64,000 nucleotides of DNA, taken from Psychromonas marina. Lineage in GTDB: Bacteria; Pseudomonadota; Gammaproteobacteria; Enterobacterales; Psychromonadaceae. Position numbers and translations under genes: made by a program. A model generated the notes under the pieces. It saw only the letters and a program-made list of their open reading frames with translations. It made no database searches and had not been told where the DNA came from. This document shows positions 19,626 through 27,641 of this stretch, piece after piece. The stretch is taken from the NCBI RefSeq assembly GCF_030161115.1, contig NZ_BSPQ01000016.1, forward strand, positions 186,740-250,739, read 5' to 3'. The first letter of the stretch is position 1. Each line of letters opens with the position of its first letter.

Positions 19626-19723
19626 AAAGAGATTGGTTATTATTTTCCAAATGCACTATTCAGTCTTAAGCCGAATTGCAGCGATGAGTAAAAACAAGAA
19701 TGCAAAATGAAAGACTTGACCCC
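19626..19723 (+). mobile_element. RAYT-type element remnant R1 (3' end only)
   Basis: The segment translates in part to a RAYT (REP-associated tyrosine transposase) C-terminal-like stretch (GYYFQMHYSVLSRIAAMSK) and ends in GCAAAATGAAAGACTTGACC. That end is shared with the elements at 21227-21548 and 22864-23373. No transposase start or catalytic part remains. Confidence 0.6.
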
Positions 19724-19725
19724 AT

Positions 19726-19872
19726 TTATTTAAGCTTAACAGTTAAGTAACCTCTTGGGTGACTTCCTTTCTTAAGGACTGTGTTGCTTGCTGCGTTTAG
19801 TACATCAGCAATGTTGCTTACTGCATATGTAGGGTGTGAGGTGATGGTTTTCCATTGGGTAGGGTATTGCAT
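19726..19872 (-). CDS. NUMOD4-like mini-protein (48 residues)
   Basis: Reading the reverse strand from ATG at 19872 gives a 48-residue open frame preceded by a good RBS (AAGGAAA, eight bases before the ATG). The peptide carries the NUMOD4 pattern W-K-x-I...Y-x-V-S-N...V...L-K...R-G-Y-L-x-V-x-L (QWKTI, YAVSNIADVL, LKKG, RGYLTVKL). NUMOD4 is normally the DNA-binding N-terminal module of HNH/GIY-YIG homing endonucleases. Here it stands alone, with no nuclease domain after it. It ends three bases from the R1 element edge. It may be a decayed homing endonuclease or a free-standing DNA-binding protein. Family call by eye only. Confidence 0.5.
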   Translation of the reverse strand: MQYPTQWKTITSHPTYAVSNIADVLNAASNTVLKKGSHPRGYLTVKLK

Positions 19873-20027
19873 GTGATATTTCCTTATATTGGAAACACCT
19901 TACATTCATTTATTAGTTGCTCGTTTAAGTGTTGTTTATTGGTTTAGTTATCAGAATAAGTTAGATGCTATATAACTACTTTCAGATAGTTGGGTATAAT
20001 CGATTGATTACTATTAAAGGGGACATC

Positions 20028-21170
20028 ATGTTAAAAGAAGCTACAACGTCTTTGAAAGCCTATTTATATGATAGAAATACTAGCCCAATGTTTGGTGCTT
20101 TCATCGTGTCATGGGCCTTTTGGAACTATCAGGCTGTTATTACCTTCTTTGCTGCTATGGGACAGAAGGATAAGTTAGATTGGTTTACTCAGTATTATTC
20201 TGAAGTTAATAAGTTCTTTTCGTCTAGTGACTTTGCATTTGAACTTAGCAATCAGGTATTGGTTGGAGCGCTATATCCCCTATTGACTGCAACGATATAT
20301 ATATTTGTACTCCCATACCCTTCAAAATTTGTATTTGAATTTAATCTGAGAAGACAGCAAGACTTAAACAACTTGAAGCACAGGGTTGAAGAAACAAGAA
20401 CTTTTGATTCCAAAGAAATAGATGAAATTAAGAAATCTATTAGCGAAAATGAAGGTAAGTTTTTATCTGAGTTACAGATTAAAGACAATATTATTGCTCA
20501 AAAAGATAAGAAAATTACTGAGATATCTGAAGAAGCTTCTAGCCTATCCGCGGATAACTCAAGGCTAAACGGTGAATTGGATGAATCTCAGAGGAACCTT
20601 GGTGAGCTGAGTGGCTCCATTCGCAACTCTGATGTAGAGATAGATGAGTTTCGCAAATTCTTTAATAAAAATAGAGTGCTTATATCCAAACTCCATAATT
20701 ACATACCTCTGATGGAGGAAGCTTTTGATTCAGGTAATGACTACATCGTAACAAGGGAGTCAGACTTCGTGGAAATTGTTAACTCCACGAATACATTAAT
20801 GAAAGAATACTCTCAAAGTGATTTTTCATTAGGTGGATTCCAAAAACTAAAAAATCTGTTCGAGGAGCCTTTGGAACCTATTACGTCAAATAATGATCCA
20901 GCAAAAGGTGATCCTTCTGATGAGGATTTGGAACACTCTTCAGAGGAGTATGAGAAGATCATTTTAACTGAGCTTTTCAAGAATGATGGATTAAAATTGG
21001 ATGATTTACTTTCTAAATTACCTAACCAAAAGCTTGCTCATCACTACGTCCAAGTTTTAAACGATAAAAAGCAGATTGAATACACTGAGGAAAATGAATT
21101 GGTTAAGCTTTCAATGACTGGGCAATCTAAAGCCGTTGAATTCATGAACAGTGCTAGTATTCCATTCTAA
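20028..21170 (+). CDS. Membrane-anchored coiled-coil protein with C-terminal winged-helix-like domain, function unknown
   Basis: 380 residues from ATG 20028, chosen because AAAGGGGA lies six bases upstream; an ATG at 19965 lacks one. The N-terminal block TSLKAYLYDRNTSPMFGAF leads into a membrane helix (about 20-43), and a second helix lies at about 78-97. A long charged helical/coiled-coil region covers about 103-208, then a helical region to about 285, an acidic linker (about 286-308), and a C-terminal domain (about 310-375) with a winged-helix-like pattern ending in a beta-hairpin. It resembles uncharacterised proteins with a YLYDR-SP-FGAF start that occur sporadically in bacteria. No function is known to me. 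It is flanked by RAYT remnants R1 and R2 in an accessory stretch next to rnpB. It could be a signalling or defence component, but that is conjecture. Confidence 0.75.
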   Translation: MLKEATTSLKAYLYDRNTSPMFGAFIVSWAFWNYQAVITFFAAMGQKDKLDWFTQYYSEVNKFFSSSDFAFELSNQVLVGALYPLLTATIYIFVLPYPSKFVFEFNLRRQQDLNNLKHRVEETRTFDSKEIDEIKKSISENEGKFLSELQIKDNIIAQKDKKITEISEEASSLSADNSRLNGELDESQRNLGELSGSIRNSDVEIDEFRKFFNKNRVLISKLHNYIPLMEEAFDSGNDYIVTRESDFVEIVNSTNTLMKEYSQSDFSLGGFQKLKNLFEEPLEPITSNNDPAKGDPSDEDLEHSSEEYEKIILTELFKNDGLKLDDLLSKLPNQKLAHHYVQVLNDKKQIEYTEENELVKLSMTGQSKAVEFMNSASIPF

Positions 21171-21226
21171 TGAGCAAGTTGCTTCACTCCATTAATTTGG
21201 ATGTTTGCAACTTAGTGGGGATTAAT

Positions 21227-21548
21227 GGGTCAGGTCTTTCATTTTGCACTGTTTTTAAATGTCTTAAATAATGTCTGCATGCAATACCATTGAACGATAC
21301 ACGTGCACTGTATAATGAATCACCAATATCACCAATATCACCAATATCACCAATATCACCAATATCACCTGTTGCTAGAAGAGCCCGACGGCAATTTATG
21401 TAAGGGGATAGGTCAATTAAAGCTTATCTGTCAGATGCTTATACAATCAAAGAGAGCGGTCATTATTTTCAAATACATTATTCAGTCGTAAGCCGAATTG
21501 TAGCGATAAGTAAAAAGTTAAAGAATGCAAAATGAAAGATCTGCTCCC
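21227..21548 (+). mobile_element. RAYT-type element remnant R2 (internally deleted)
   Basis: About 320 bases bounded by inverted ends, GGGTCAGGTCTTTCATTTTG on the left and GCAAAATGAAAGATCTGC on the right. Inside are pieces matching the R3 copy (TTTTTAAATGTCTTAAATAATGTCTG near the left; CAAATACATTATTCAGTCGT near the right). The transposase start and most of the middle are missing. It contains a 9-bp tandem expansion at 21322-21369. It separates the membrane coiled-coil gene from the GH11 gene. Confidence 0.65.
21322..21369 (+). repeat. 9-bp tandem repeat (ACCAATATC, five copies plus a partial)
   Basis: Five exact head-to-tail copies of ACCAATATC are followed by ACC, inside remnant R2. R3 shows only a single related stretch at the equivalent place, so the array is probably a local slippage expansion. 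Confidence 0.9.
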
Positions 21549-21633
21549 TTATATGTATGACTCTTGTTACTAAATCGAGCAACAAGAGTCTTTAAACAAT
21601 GATCTACTTATTCGCAATCATTGATATGAAAAA

Positions 21634-22401
21634 TTAGTTATTAGACCAAGCATTCAAATTAACAGAACCGCCACCACCAATAAGTTCAATTGCAAATACT
21701 TGATAACCCCAGTTGCCAATATACGGATATGCTTCATGCTTATACTGTTGCGGGCTTTTCCACATTTGGAAATGCTGACCAACATTCATTTCACCACTAT
21801 CGCGTTGATTATTGTAATCTCGTATTGCCCAAAATTGTTTAAATGTTGTTAAGCCACCACCGTATGCATGTGGTTTATTAGTACGTGTAGATACGTAATA
21901 GTCATACTTTGCACCATCTACATCCTTAGATCCTAACCACCTAGCACCGTTATCATTACCTTCATCATTTTGATGCTCTGGGTACCAGCCGTTATACTTA
22001 TCTATAATGTAATATTCAGCCATGCCATCGTAATTAGTATCATTGCTTTTAGTCCAACCATATAAGGCAAAAACTACTTTTTGACCATCCCAATCAGGGT
22101 TGTAATTGTCAACACTAAAATTCACTTTGCGCCATTGGTGCCCATGCTCCCATCCTCGGCCTGATACTGCATTTTGAGAATTACTAGAAATGTTAATATA
22201 ACTTGCAGTATAACTTGTGGTTTTAAGGTAAGTATTCCAATCACTATTTAACTCATAGTGGCTAGTAAAGTAGCCTGGCTCATTAGGGTAGCTTGCTTTA
22301 GAATCTTGAAATACTTCGCCAGCTGCTTGCGCGCCTATTGCTGTAAGCGACAAACTTGCAACAAGAGTAAACGACGCCACTAATTTGTTATTCATTTTCA
22401 T
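21634..22401 (-). CDS. Secreted GH11 endo-1,4-beta-xylanase
   Basis: 255 residues from ATG 22401, chosen because GGAAA precedes it; an upstream ATG at 22446 adds an un-signal-like extension. The signal peptide is about 1-26 (cut after GAQA). The mature part carries GH11 patterns: AVSGRGWEHG, VVFALYGWTK, the nucleophile segment AEYYIID (Glu129), TTFKQFWAIRD, NVGQHFQMW, and the acid/base segment WGYQVFAIE (Glu239). GH11 enzymes are secreted, retaining xylanases of jelly-roll fold. This one is somewhat longer than the usual 190-200-residue catalytic domain. It lies between RAYT remnants R2 and R3, consistent with acquisition by transfer. No regulator or transporter for xylan is adjacent. Confidence 0.82.
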   Translation of the reverse strand: MKMNNKLVASFTLVASLSLTAIGAQAAGEVFQDSKASYPNEPGYFTSHYELNSDWNTYLKTTSYTASYINISSNSQNAVSGRGWEHGHQWRKVNFSVDNYNPDWDGQKVVFALYGWTKSNDTNYDGMAEYYIIDKYNGWYPEHQNDEGNDNGARWLGSKDVDGAKYDYYVSTRTNKPHAYGGGLTTFKQFWAIRDYNNQRDSGEMNVGQHFQMWKSPQQYKHEAYPYIGNWGYQVFAIELIGGGGSVNLNAWSNN

Positions 22402-22863
22402 AATATTTCCATATAGTAATGTTGTTAAAGGTTGATGTTTAACCAAGAAACTATGAGCGTGTAATGACTCATTAATAAATGCTTATTAACTACACCGTTT
22501 TCTATTTCTAGAAAATCGACATATCCATATTCCGACCGTTTTAATTTATTTCGTCACGTCTGTTAATTTGCTAAATATAAGTTAACTTGTTCATCAGTAG
22601 TTTTGGATGATCGAAAAGGAGACGCTTTTGCTTTAAGCCACAAATAGGCAGCATCATTTATCGATGCATTATTTTTAGTCGTAAGAACATGATCAGGCAA
22701 AAAATTAATGGTTAAAGTTTGATCGTTATCTGTTTATTTTTCAATCGCTTATATATATTTTGTTTTTCGGTTGTGTGTTTTATCCCTTATTTCCTTACTT
22801 TATGTAGTAGAGTTATTTTGTATATTGCTCATTATTCATTAGGTAAAAAATGAAAGTGATAAG
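22402..22863. other. Gap between GH11 gene and remnant R3
   Basis: 462 A+T-rich bases. The GH11 promoter is presumably near its right side. On the minus strand an open stretch of about 57 codons ending at a TAA (22563-22565) looks protein-like (NDAAYLWLKAKASPFRSS) but has no start codon or RBS. It may be a fragment of a lost gene. Confidence 0.4.
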
Positions 22864-23373
22864 GGGGGCGGGTCTTTCATTTTGCACTTCTTTATTTTCC
22901 CACTCGGTTTTTTTAATGAATATAGTGGTGAATAACAATGAATCATCTTTTACGAATAGAGTTTTCAGGTGCGCTTTATCATGTTAGATCGCGTGGTAAT
23001 GCTAGGCAGAAAATTTACACTTATGAGAGTGATTTTGAGTTGTTTTTAAATGTCTTAGATAATGTCTGTTTGTAATACGATTGGACGATAGGCGTGCATT
23101 GTTTAATGAATAACCATTATCCAGAAGCACCTGACGGAAATTTAAGTAAATGGGCGTTAATTAAATGGTATTTTTACGCAATCTATTGATAGAAAATACT
23201 ATCGGCTTGGGCATGTTTTTCAAGCAACGCTGCGTTCTTCCATTAAAGCTTATCTGTCAGGTGCTTATGCAATCAAAGGGGTTGGTCACTACTTTCAAAC
23301 ACATTATTCAGTCGTCAGCGGATTTGTAGCGTGGAGTAAAAAGTTAAAGCATGCAAAATGAAAGACCTGCCTC
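22864..23373 (+). mobile_element. RAYT-type element remnant R3 (longest copy, about 510 bp)
   Basis: The left end GGGTCTTTCATTTTGCA and right end TGCAAAATGAAAGACCTGCC are inverted relative to each other. Between them lies a transposase-derived sequence: an N-terminal open frame (22938-23075) and, later, broken-frame pieces equivalent to RAYT C-terminal sequence (SIKAYLSGAYAIKGVGHYFQ). It is the same family as R1 and R2. Confidence 0.7.
22938..23075 (+). pseudogene. REP-associated tyrosine transposase, N-terminal fragment
   Basis: 45 codons from ATG to TAA with the RAYT/Y1_Tnp N-terminal signature LRIEFSGALYHVRSRGNARQ and a following FELFLNVLDNVC segment. The intact proteins are about 200-330 residues with an HUH motif and a catalytic tyrosine. 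Here a stop comes early, the HUH region is missing and the C-terminal parts are out of frame. It is non-functional. Confidence 0.75.
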
Positions 23374-23500
23374 AATTATCTGCAACAAAAAGTTAATGAA
23401 GAAAGGTAAATTTCTTAATGTAACTGCGGTTTAGTTAGTGCCGTGCATCAACTAACGCTACAATGTGTGCTTTTAAAATTTTCAGTTGGTAATAAAATTA

Positions 23501-24220
23501 ATGAGCATGACCTATTCCTTTTCTTTGAAAAGTAAAAAACACAATATTTTTATTAGCAGTATTTTTTTTGCAGTGATGTTTTTATTGCTTTTTATTTTCT
23601 CAAACCTTGATTTACAATCGCCAATTCCCAGTGTTATCGGCTCACTATTACACGTTTTATCACTCAGCGCAGGTAACCCAACCTTCATTATTAGTTGTGT
23701 GGTGTTAGCCCTCATCGCATTTAAGACCCGTGCTCCTAATCAAAGACTGTTCATTTTATATATGCAATTTGCATTGATACTTGGCTTAAGCTTTGTACTT
23801 AAAAGCACTGTTAAATATATTACTGAAGTGCCACGTCCTTTTACCCATCAGCTTGTTGAACAACAGCTTATTGATACACCTGCACAGTTTTACCAACTAA
23901 GTGAACAACAAAAAAATGAGCTGATTAATACTGCAAGTGAACAGGTGCCGCGCTACCGAATTGCTAATTGGGATGGAGAGAAAAATTATTCATTTCCATC
24001 GGGGCACACTATTTTTGTGGCAACCTGTGTGGTCTTTTGGGGAGGCTTGTTTTTACGAGAGAAGCGCTACCTACTGAGCGCGGTCGTTCTTACTTGGGCT
24101 ACAGGCGTTGCCTTTAGTCGATATTGGTTAGGCATGCATTGGCCGGTAGATATCTTGATGTCTATTTTTTGTGCCATCTTGTTAATGTTACTTGTGCCTG
24201 ATGTTGAATATGAGGATTAA
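23501..24220 (+). CDS. pgpB: PAP2-family lipid phosphatase (PgpB-like)
   Basis: 239 residues from ATG 23501; an in-frame TTG at 23486 is less likely. Several membrane helices carry the three PAP2 phosphatase motifs: K-x6-RP (KYITEVPRPF), PSGH (SFPSGHTIF) and SR-x5-H-x3-D (SRYWLGMHWPVD). The layout, with a long insert between motifs 1 and 2 and the ATGVAFSRYWLGMHW context, follows E. coli PgpB. PgpB dephosphorylates phosphatidylglycerol phosphate and undecaprenyl diphosphate at the periplasmic face. It stands alone, just right of remnant R3. Confidence 0.85.
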   Translation: MSMTYSFSLKSKKHNIFISSIFFAVMFLLLFIFSNLDLQSPIPSVIGSLLHVLSLSAGNPTFIISCVVLALIAFKTRAPNQRLFILYMQFALILGLSFVLKSTVKYITEVPRPFTHQLVEQQLIDTPAQFYQLSEQQKNELINTASEQVPRYRIANWDGEKNYSFPSGHTIFVATCVVFWGGLFLREKRYLLSAVVLTWATGVAFSRYWLGMHWPVDILMSIFCAILLMLLVPDVEYED

Positions 24221-24224
24221 CCAT

Positions 24225-24265
24225 TTCTCGTTTTCCAGGTATTAAATGTTTAAGTGATTGCTCGG
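24225..24265 (+). repeat. Imperfect direct repeat, right copy (possible island boundary)
   Basis: Partner of 19495-19537, in the same orientation. It begins four bases after the pgpB stop. Confidence 0.5.
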
Positions 24266-24648
24266 TTTATTAATCACTTGGTCGATAATAACTGTATTTT
24301 TGCTTAATTAACGCTAACGTGCATAAAAGAAGGTTAAGTTAACTTTTTGTTCGCGTAAATATAAATGGTGTCGGGAAGATCGGATAAAAAGCGTCATGTG
24401 GCATAATTATAATTTTTAGCGTGATTACGGTAGTAATTCTAATAGGTTATTGAATGTTAAATGGTTTATTAAATGTCAATCCGTTTATTAAATGTTAACA
24501 TTTTAAAAATACAATTATTGGCATCGCGGATAATATCCCACTGCATTGTGTAACTATTGTGGAAAATATAAATATCGCGCTGCTCGCCAACTGTCGGTTG
24601 TGAGGTACCTGTGTTTTCCAAGTTAATTAATTACTTCATGGAAAAATT
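24266..24648. other. Gap upstream of the chemoreceptor gene
   Basis: About 380 A+T-rich bases with small internal repeats of TTTATTAAATGT-like sequence near 24460-24495. No gene was seen; it must contain the chemoreceptor promoter. Confidence 0.4.
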
Positions 24649-26091
24649 ATGAAAGAAGTTCAATTTCGTAGCATAGATAAATTATTTATTAAGATGTCTA
24701 TTAATGACAAGTTCTGGGTTATTCTTGGTTTATTTTTAATTGTGTTAGCAACCATCTCGATCGGTCGATATCAACACTCTTTACAAGAGATAGAAAAAAA
24801 GTCGATGGTTGCGCTTGAAAGCCAATTATCTGGGATGGTTTTGGCTATGGAGTCTACGCAGCAAATAGAAAAACTTGCTTCGCTTGGGGTGAAAGTATCC
24901 ACATCAGTTGACACCTCTTCTCGTCGCAATGATATGCTAACCGCTGTTATACAAACAAATTCACAGCAATATGCTTCATTGTCTCAATCTGTTTCAGGGC
25001 AAGAAAAAGAACAAAAACAACAGGCGTTGAACACCTTGATGCTCTCTTTTCTTTGGTTATTACCCTTTTCACTGGTCTTGTATTGGACGGCAACGTTTAT
25101 CGGAGGCGCATTATGGGTGCTTTGGACAACGACGACAAACATATCCAAAGGGGATCTCACTTCGCGTTTAGGCTTTCATGCTGGGCGTGATGAGTTTGGG
25201 ACAATTGGTTGTGCGCTCGACAATGCAATGGATACCTTAACGGAGTTAGTGGTTACCGTAAAAGATAATGCGCAAACACTGCAAAACACTTCCTCTTCAT
25301 TCGCTGATGAGGCTCGTCAGAGTGAGGGGCATATTAATCATCAGCATACCTCGCTGGATTCAGTTGCCACTGCCATGGAAGAGATGACCGCATCGTCGAT
25401 GGAAGTGACTGATATTTCAAAACAAGCATCACAACAAATCGAAAATAACTCTGAATATATTAAGCAAAGTGACAGCAGAGTGCAGCATGCAATTACTGAG
25501 ATTCAACAGTTATCTTCTTATATCGAGCAAACATCAGATTCAGTGATCACGCTGAAAGATAACACCATAAAAATTAATGATGTTATCACCACCATCAGTT
25601 CTATTTCTGAACAAACCAATTTACTGGCCCTGAATGCGGCGATTGAAGCTGCGCGTGCGGGAGAAATGGGAAGAGGGTTTGCCGTTGTTGCAGATGAAGT
25701 AAGAACGTTGGCGAGTCGTACTCAATCTGCGACGCTTGAGATTCAATCTATGATTGAGAGTCTACAGTCAGAAACGAATAATATTTCAGATATGACTCAA
25801 AATACGGTAAAACAAGCGCAAACAAGTCGTGAGCTAATTGTTGAGATTGGTCAGGATGTGAATGCGATTACTGAATCATCACAAGCAGTCAATGATATGA
25901 GTTATCAAATTTTGGTTTCTTCTGAAGAGCAAAGCTCTGTCGCTAATAATATTTCTGAAGAGCTGAGTGGTATTCGTTTACAGTCAAATACTATTAGGGA
26001 CTTAGTGACCCAATCTTCGCAAGGTGTTGTTCAGTTAACGGGGGCATCTGAAAGCCTAGGAAAAATCTTAGCGCGTTATCAAACCGTCTGA
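24649..26091 (+). CDS. Methyl-accepting chemotaxis protein
   Basis: 480 residues. The first membrane helix is at about 23-41, followed by a short periplasmic segment of about 80 residues, a second helix (about 125-158), a HAMP-like region with [11 protein letters not shown], and a long cytoplasmic signalling coil. The tip hairpin [20 protein letters not shown] carries the CheA/CheW contact region, followed by [13 protein letters not shown]. The sensing segment is too small for a dCache domain and looks like a four-helix-bundle or minimal sensor. The ligand cannot be told. No che gene is adjacent. Confidence 0.93.
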   Translation: MKEVQFRSIDKLFIKMSINDKFWVILGLFLIVLATISIGRYQHSLQEIEKKSMVALESQLSGMVLAMESTQQIEKLASLGVKVSTSVDTSSRRNDMLTAVIQTNSQQYASLSQSVSGQEKEQKQQALNTLMLSFLWLLPFSLVLYWTATFIGGALWVLWTTTTNISKGDLTSRLGFHAGRDEFGTIGCALDNAMDTLTELVVTVKDNAQTLQNTSSSFADEARQSEGHINHQHTSLDSVATAMEEMTASSMEVTDISKQASQQIENNSEYIKQSDSRVQHAITEIQQLSSYIEQTSDSVITLKDNTIKINDVITTISSISEQTNLLALNAAIEAARAGEMGRGFAVVADEVRTLASRTQSATLEIQSMIESLQSETNNISDMTQNTVKQAQTSRELIVEIGQDVNAITESSQAVNDMSYQILVSSEEQSSVANNISEELSGIRLQSNTIRDLVTQSSQGVVQLTGASESLGKILARYQTV

Positions 26092-26099
26092 ATTTATAA

Positions 26100-26127
26100 C
26101 AACGAGCATGACTAAGCATGCTCGTTG
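26100..26127 (+). terminator. Hairpin after chemoreceptor gene
   Basis: A perfect 11-bp stem (CAACGAGCATG / CATGCTCGTTG) with a 6-base loop lies nine bases after the stop. There is no T-run. A second perfect 10-bp hairpin (AATAAACAGG / CCTGTTTATT) follows at 26151-26175. Confidence 0.55.
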
Positions 26128-26484
26128 CTGTACACAAAAGCATACTTATCAATAAACAGGTTTAACCTGTTTATTGCATACTCGCTCATGCTATTGCGCT
26201 AGCTCGATATCCCTGAAAGCCCCTCTGCAAGTAGCTCTACAATGTAAGCCATATTAGCCGTTCAAATTTATCTGAGGTTTCTTCCTTTTATCGTCTTAAT
26301 TTCTGACGCATTGATAAATAAAGATTAATTTAACTTTTTGTTATTTATTTTTTATTATCTATTGCATTGAAATTAAAAGGTTTTTTGGTAAGGTTTTATT
26401 CACTTTTAAATTTTACAATGGTGTAGAAACGTGCATTTTAAAAAGTATCAAATAAATAATGTCGGCTGGTTTTGGCGCTCATGT

Positions 26485-27105
26485 ATGATCAATCAAACCC
26501 AAGCTGCACAGACGGCAACAATAAAAGAGAGGAGTGGGGCTGAAACCCTTGCAGTAAATGCGCTAGTGTTTACTTACCTTATGCTATTTTCCTTATATAC
26601 ATGGTATGAACAATTTTTGGTTCCCTATATATATACAGATAACTTACGACTTTATTGGGAGGTCATTAAAACCAATCCATTTTCAGAGGTTGGATTTCAG
26701 TATGCTCAACATTTTTTGCGGGAAATTCGCCCGTTGTATATTTTGCAGTGGGCTGTATTTATCATTGCGCCTATCATTTCAATGTGTGTTTTTTTGATCG
26801 CCAGAAATAAATTAAAAAAGATGCCTAGACATGATGCTGCAGAAGGCGGGAAGTTGTCGGTGTTAGGTCGAACGCTGGCGTTGTTTATTGAAGGTAAGTG
26901 GCAATTATTGATGATTTTTAGCATTGGTTATAGCTTCTTTGCTACAGCAGGTTTTGCACAATGGATCGTTGATTTTGCAAAGGGGGATGCGTTATTTGAT
27001 CCTGTTACGCTGTTTTTCCCGTTTATGTCAGTGGTACTTGTTTGGCTTTTCATTCGTCCTTTTTTCGCTTTTTATACGATTACTATTAATAAAAAAAGTG
27101 AATAA
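26485..27105 (+). CDS. Integral membrane protein of unknown function
   Basis: 206 residues from ATG 26485; a GTG at 26431 would add 18 poorly protein-like residues, and neither start has a strong RBS. About four membrane helices are visible (around NALVFTYLMLFSLYTW, LQWAVFIIAPIISMCVF, LLMIFSIGYSFFATAGF, LFFPFMSVVLVWLFI). The TWYEQ stretch in the first helix recalls PmoC/AmoC membrane proteins, but the metal-binding region of that family was not recognised, so no function is assigned. It is convergent with the DoxX-like gene across a strong hairpin. Confidence 0.6.
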   Translation: MINQTQAAQTATIKERSGAETLAVNALVFTYLMLFSLYTWYEQFLVPYIYTDNLRLYWEVIKTNPFSEVGFQYAQHFLREIRPLYILQWAVFIIAPIISMCVFLIARNKLKKMPRHDAAEGGKLSVLGRTLALFIEGKWQLLMIFSIGYSFFATAGFAQWIVDFAKGDALFDPVTLFFPFMSVVLVWLFIRPFFAFYTITINKKSE

Positions 27106-27185
27106 TCGCACCGTTTGCTAAGGTGTTAATGTTACTAGCTCAGTGGGGCAACGGTTTCCTGCCAGTTGCCCTTGTTGGTGATGTT

Positions 27186-27216
27186 GAAGCATTTAACTCT
27201 GTGAGTTAAATGCTTC
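27186..27216. terminator. Bidirectional hairpin between convergent membrane-protein genes
   Basis: A perfect 14-bp stem (GAAGCATTTAACTC / GAGTTAAATGCTTC) with a 3-base loop lies between convergent stops. Confidence 0.6.
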
Positions 27217-27221
27217 ATTAA

Positions 27222-27641
27222 TTACAACCCCTTGATGGTAAATTTCACATCTTCATCACGTAACAAGTAGAGTGCAAGGCACGCTGCTAACATTGGCCAC
27301 GCGGCAAAAAATAATAAATTATTAAAACCATCAATGTAGCGATCGTATGCAGAAAATGTTGATGCAAAGTGTAATAAAAATATTAACCCATAAGTAATAC
27401 GTTTTTTAACCCCTGCTACAAATGCTAATACCAACAACAATTGCAATCCACCCATGATATACATAGCGAGCTCACCAGAGCTGTTGATGCCGTAAAAAAC
27501 CTCTAATATGCGGGCGCTGTGAGCGGGGTTAACAAATTTATCCAATGTCCACATGATCATGACGATGAATACGCCGATGCGCAATGAAAAAAGAGACCAC
27601 TGAAGGCGATTTTTAATATTAGGTGAAAGTGATTGTGTCAT
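27222..27641 (-). CDS. DoxX-like small membrane protein
   Basis: 139 residues with four membrane helices. The family-like pattern runs from SLRIGVFIVMIMWTLDKFV through GGLQLLLVLAFVAGVKKR to FFAAWPMLAACLALYLL. DoxX-type proteins are inner-membrane proteins of mixed or unknown roles, some linked to redox stress. RBS AAGGAAT precedes the ATG. The 445 bases to its right (27642-28087) are A+T-rich and hold a spaced inverted repeat (AAAACAAACC / GGTTTGTTTT, about 27930-27974) that could be an operator for the next gene. Confidence 0.6.
   Translation of the reverse strand: MTQSLSPNIKNRLQWSLFSLRIGVFIVMIMWTLDKFVNPAHSARILEVFYGINSSGELAMYIMGGLQLLLVLAFVAGVKKRITYGLIFLLHFASTFSAYDRYIDGFNNLLFFAAWPMLAACLALYLLRDEDVKFTIKGL

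Noticed and set aside
21322..21369. CRISPR-like repeats
   Set aside because: The 9-bp unit repeats head-to-tail without spacers and no cas genes are present.
26485..27105. Calling the four-helix protein a methane/ammonia monooxygenase subunit
   Set aside because: Only one short motif is reminiscent; no PmoA/PmoB-like genes and no recognisable metal site.
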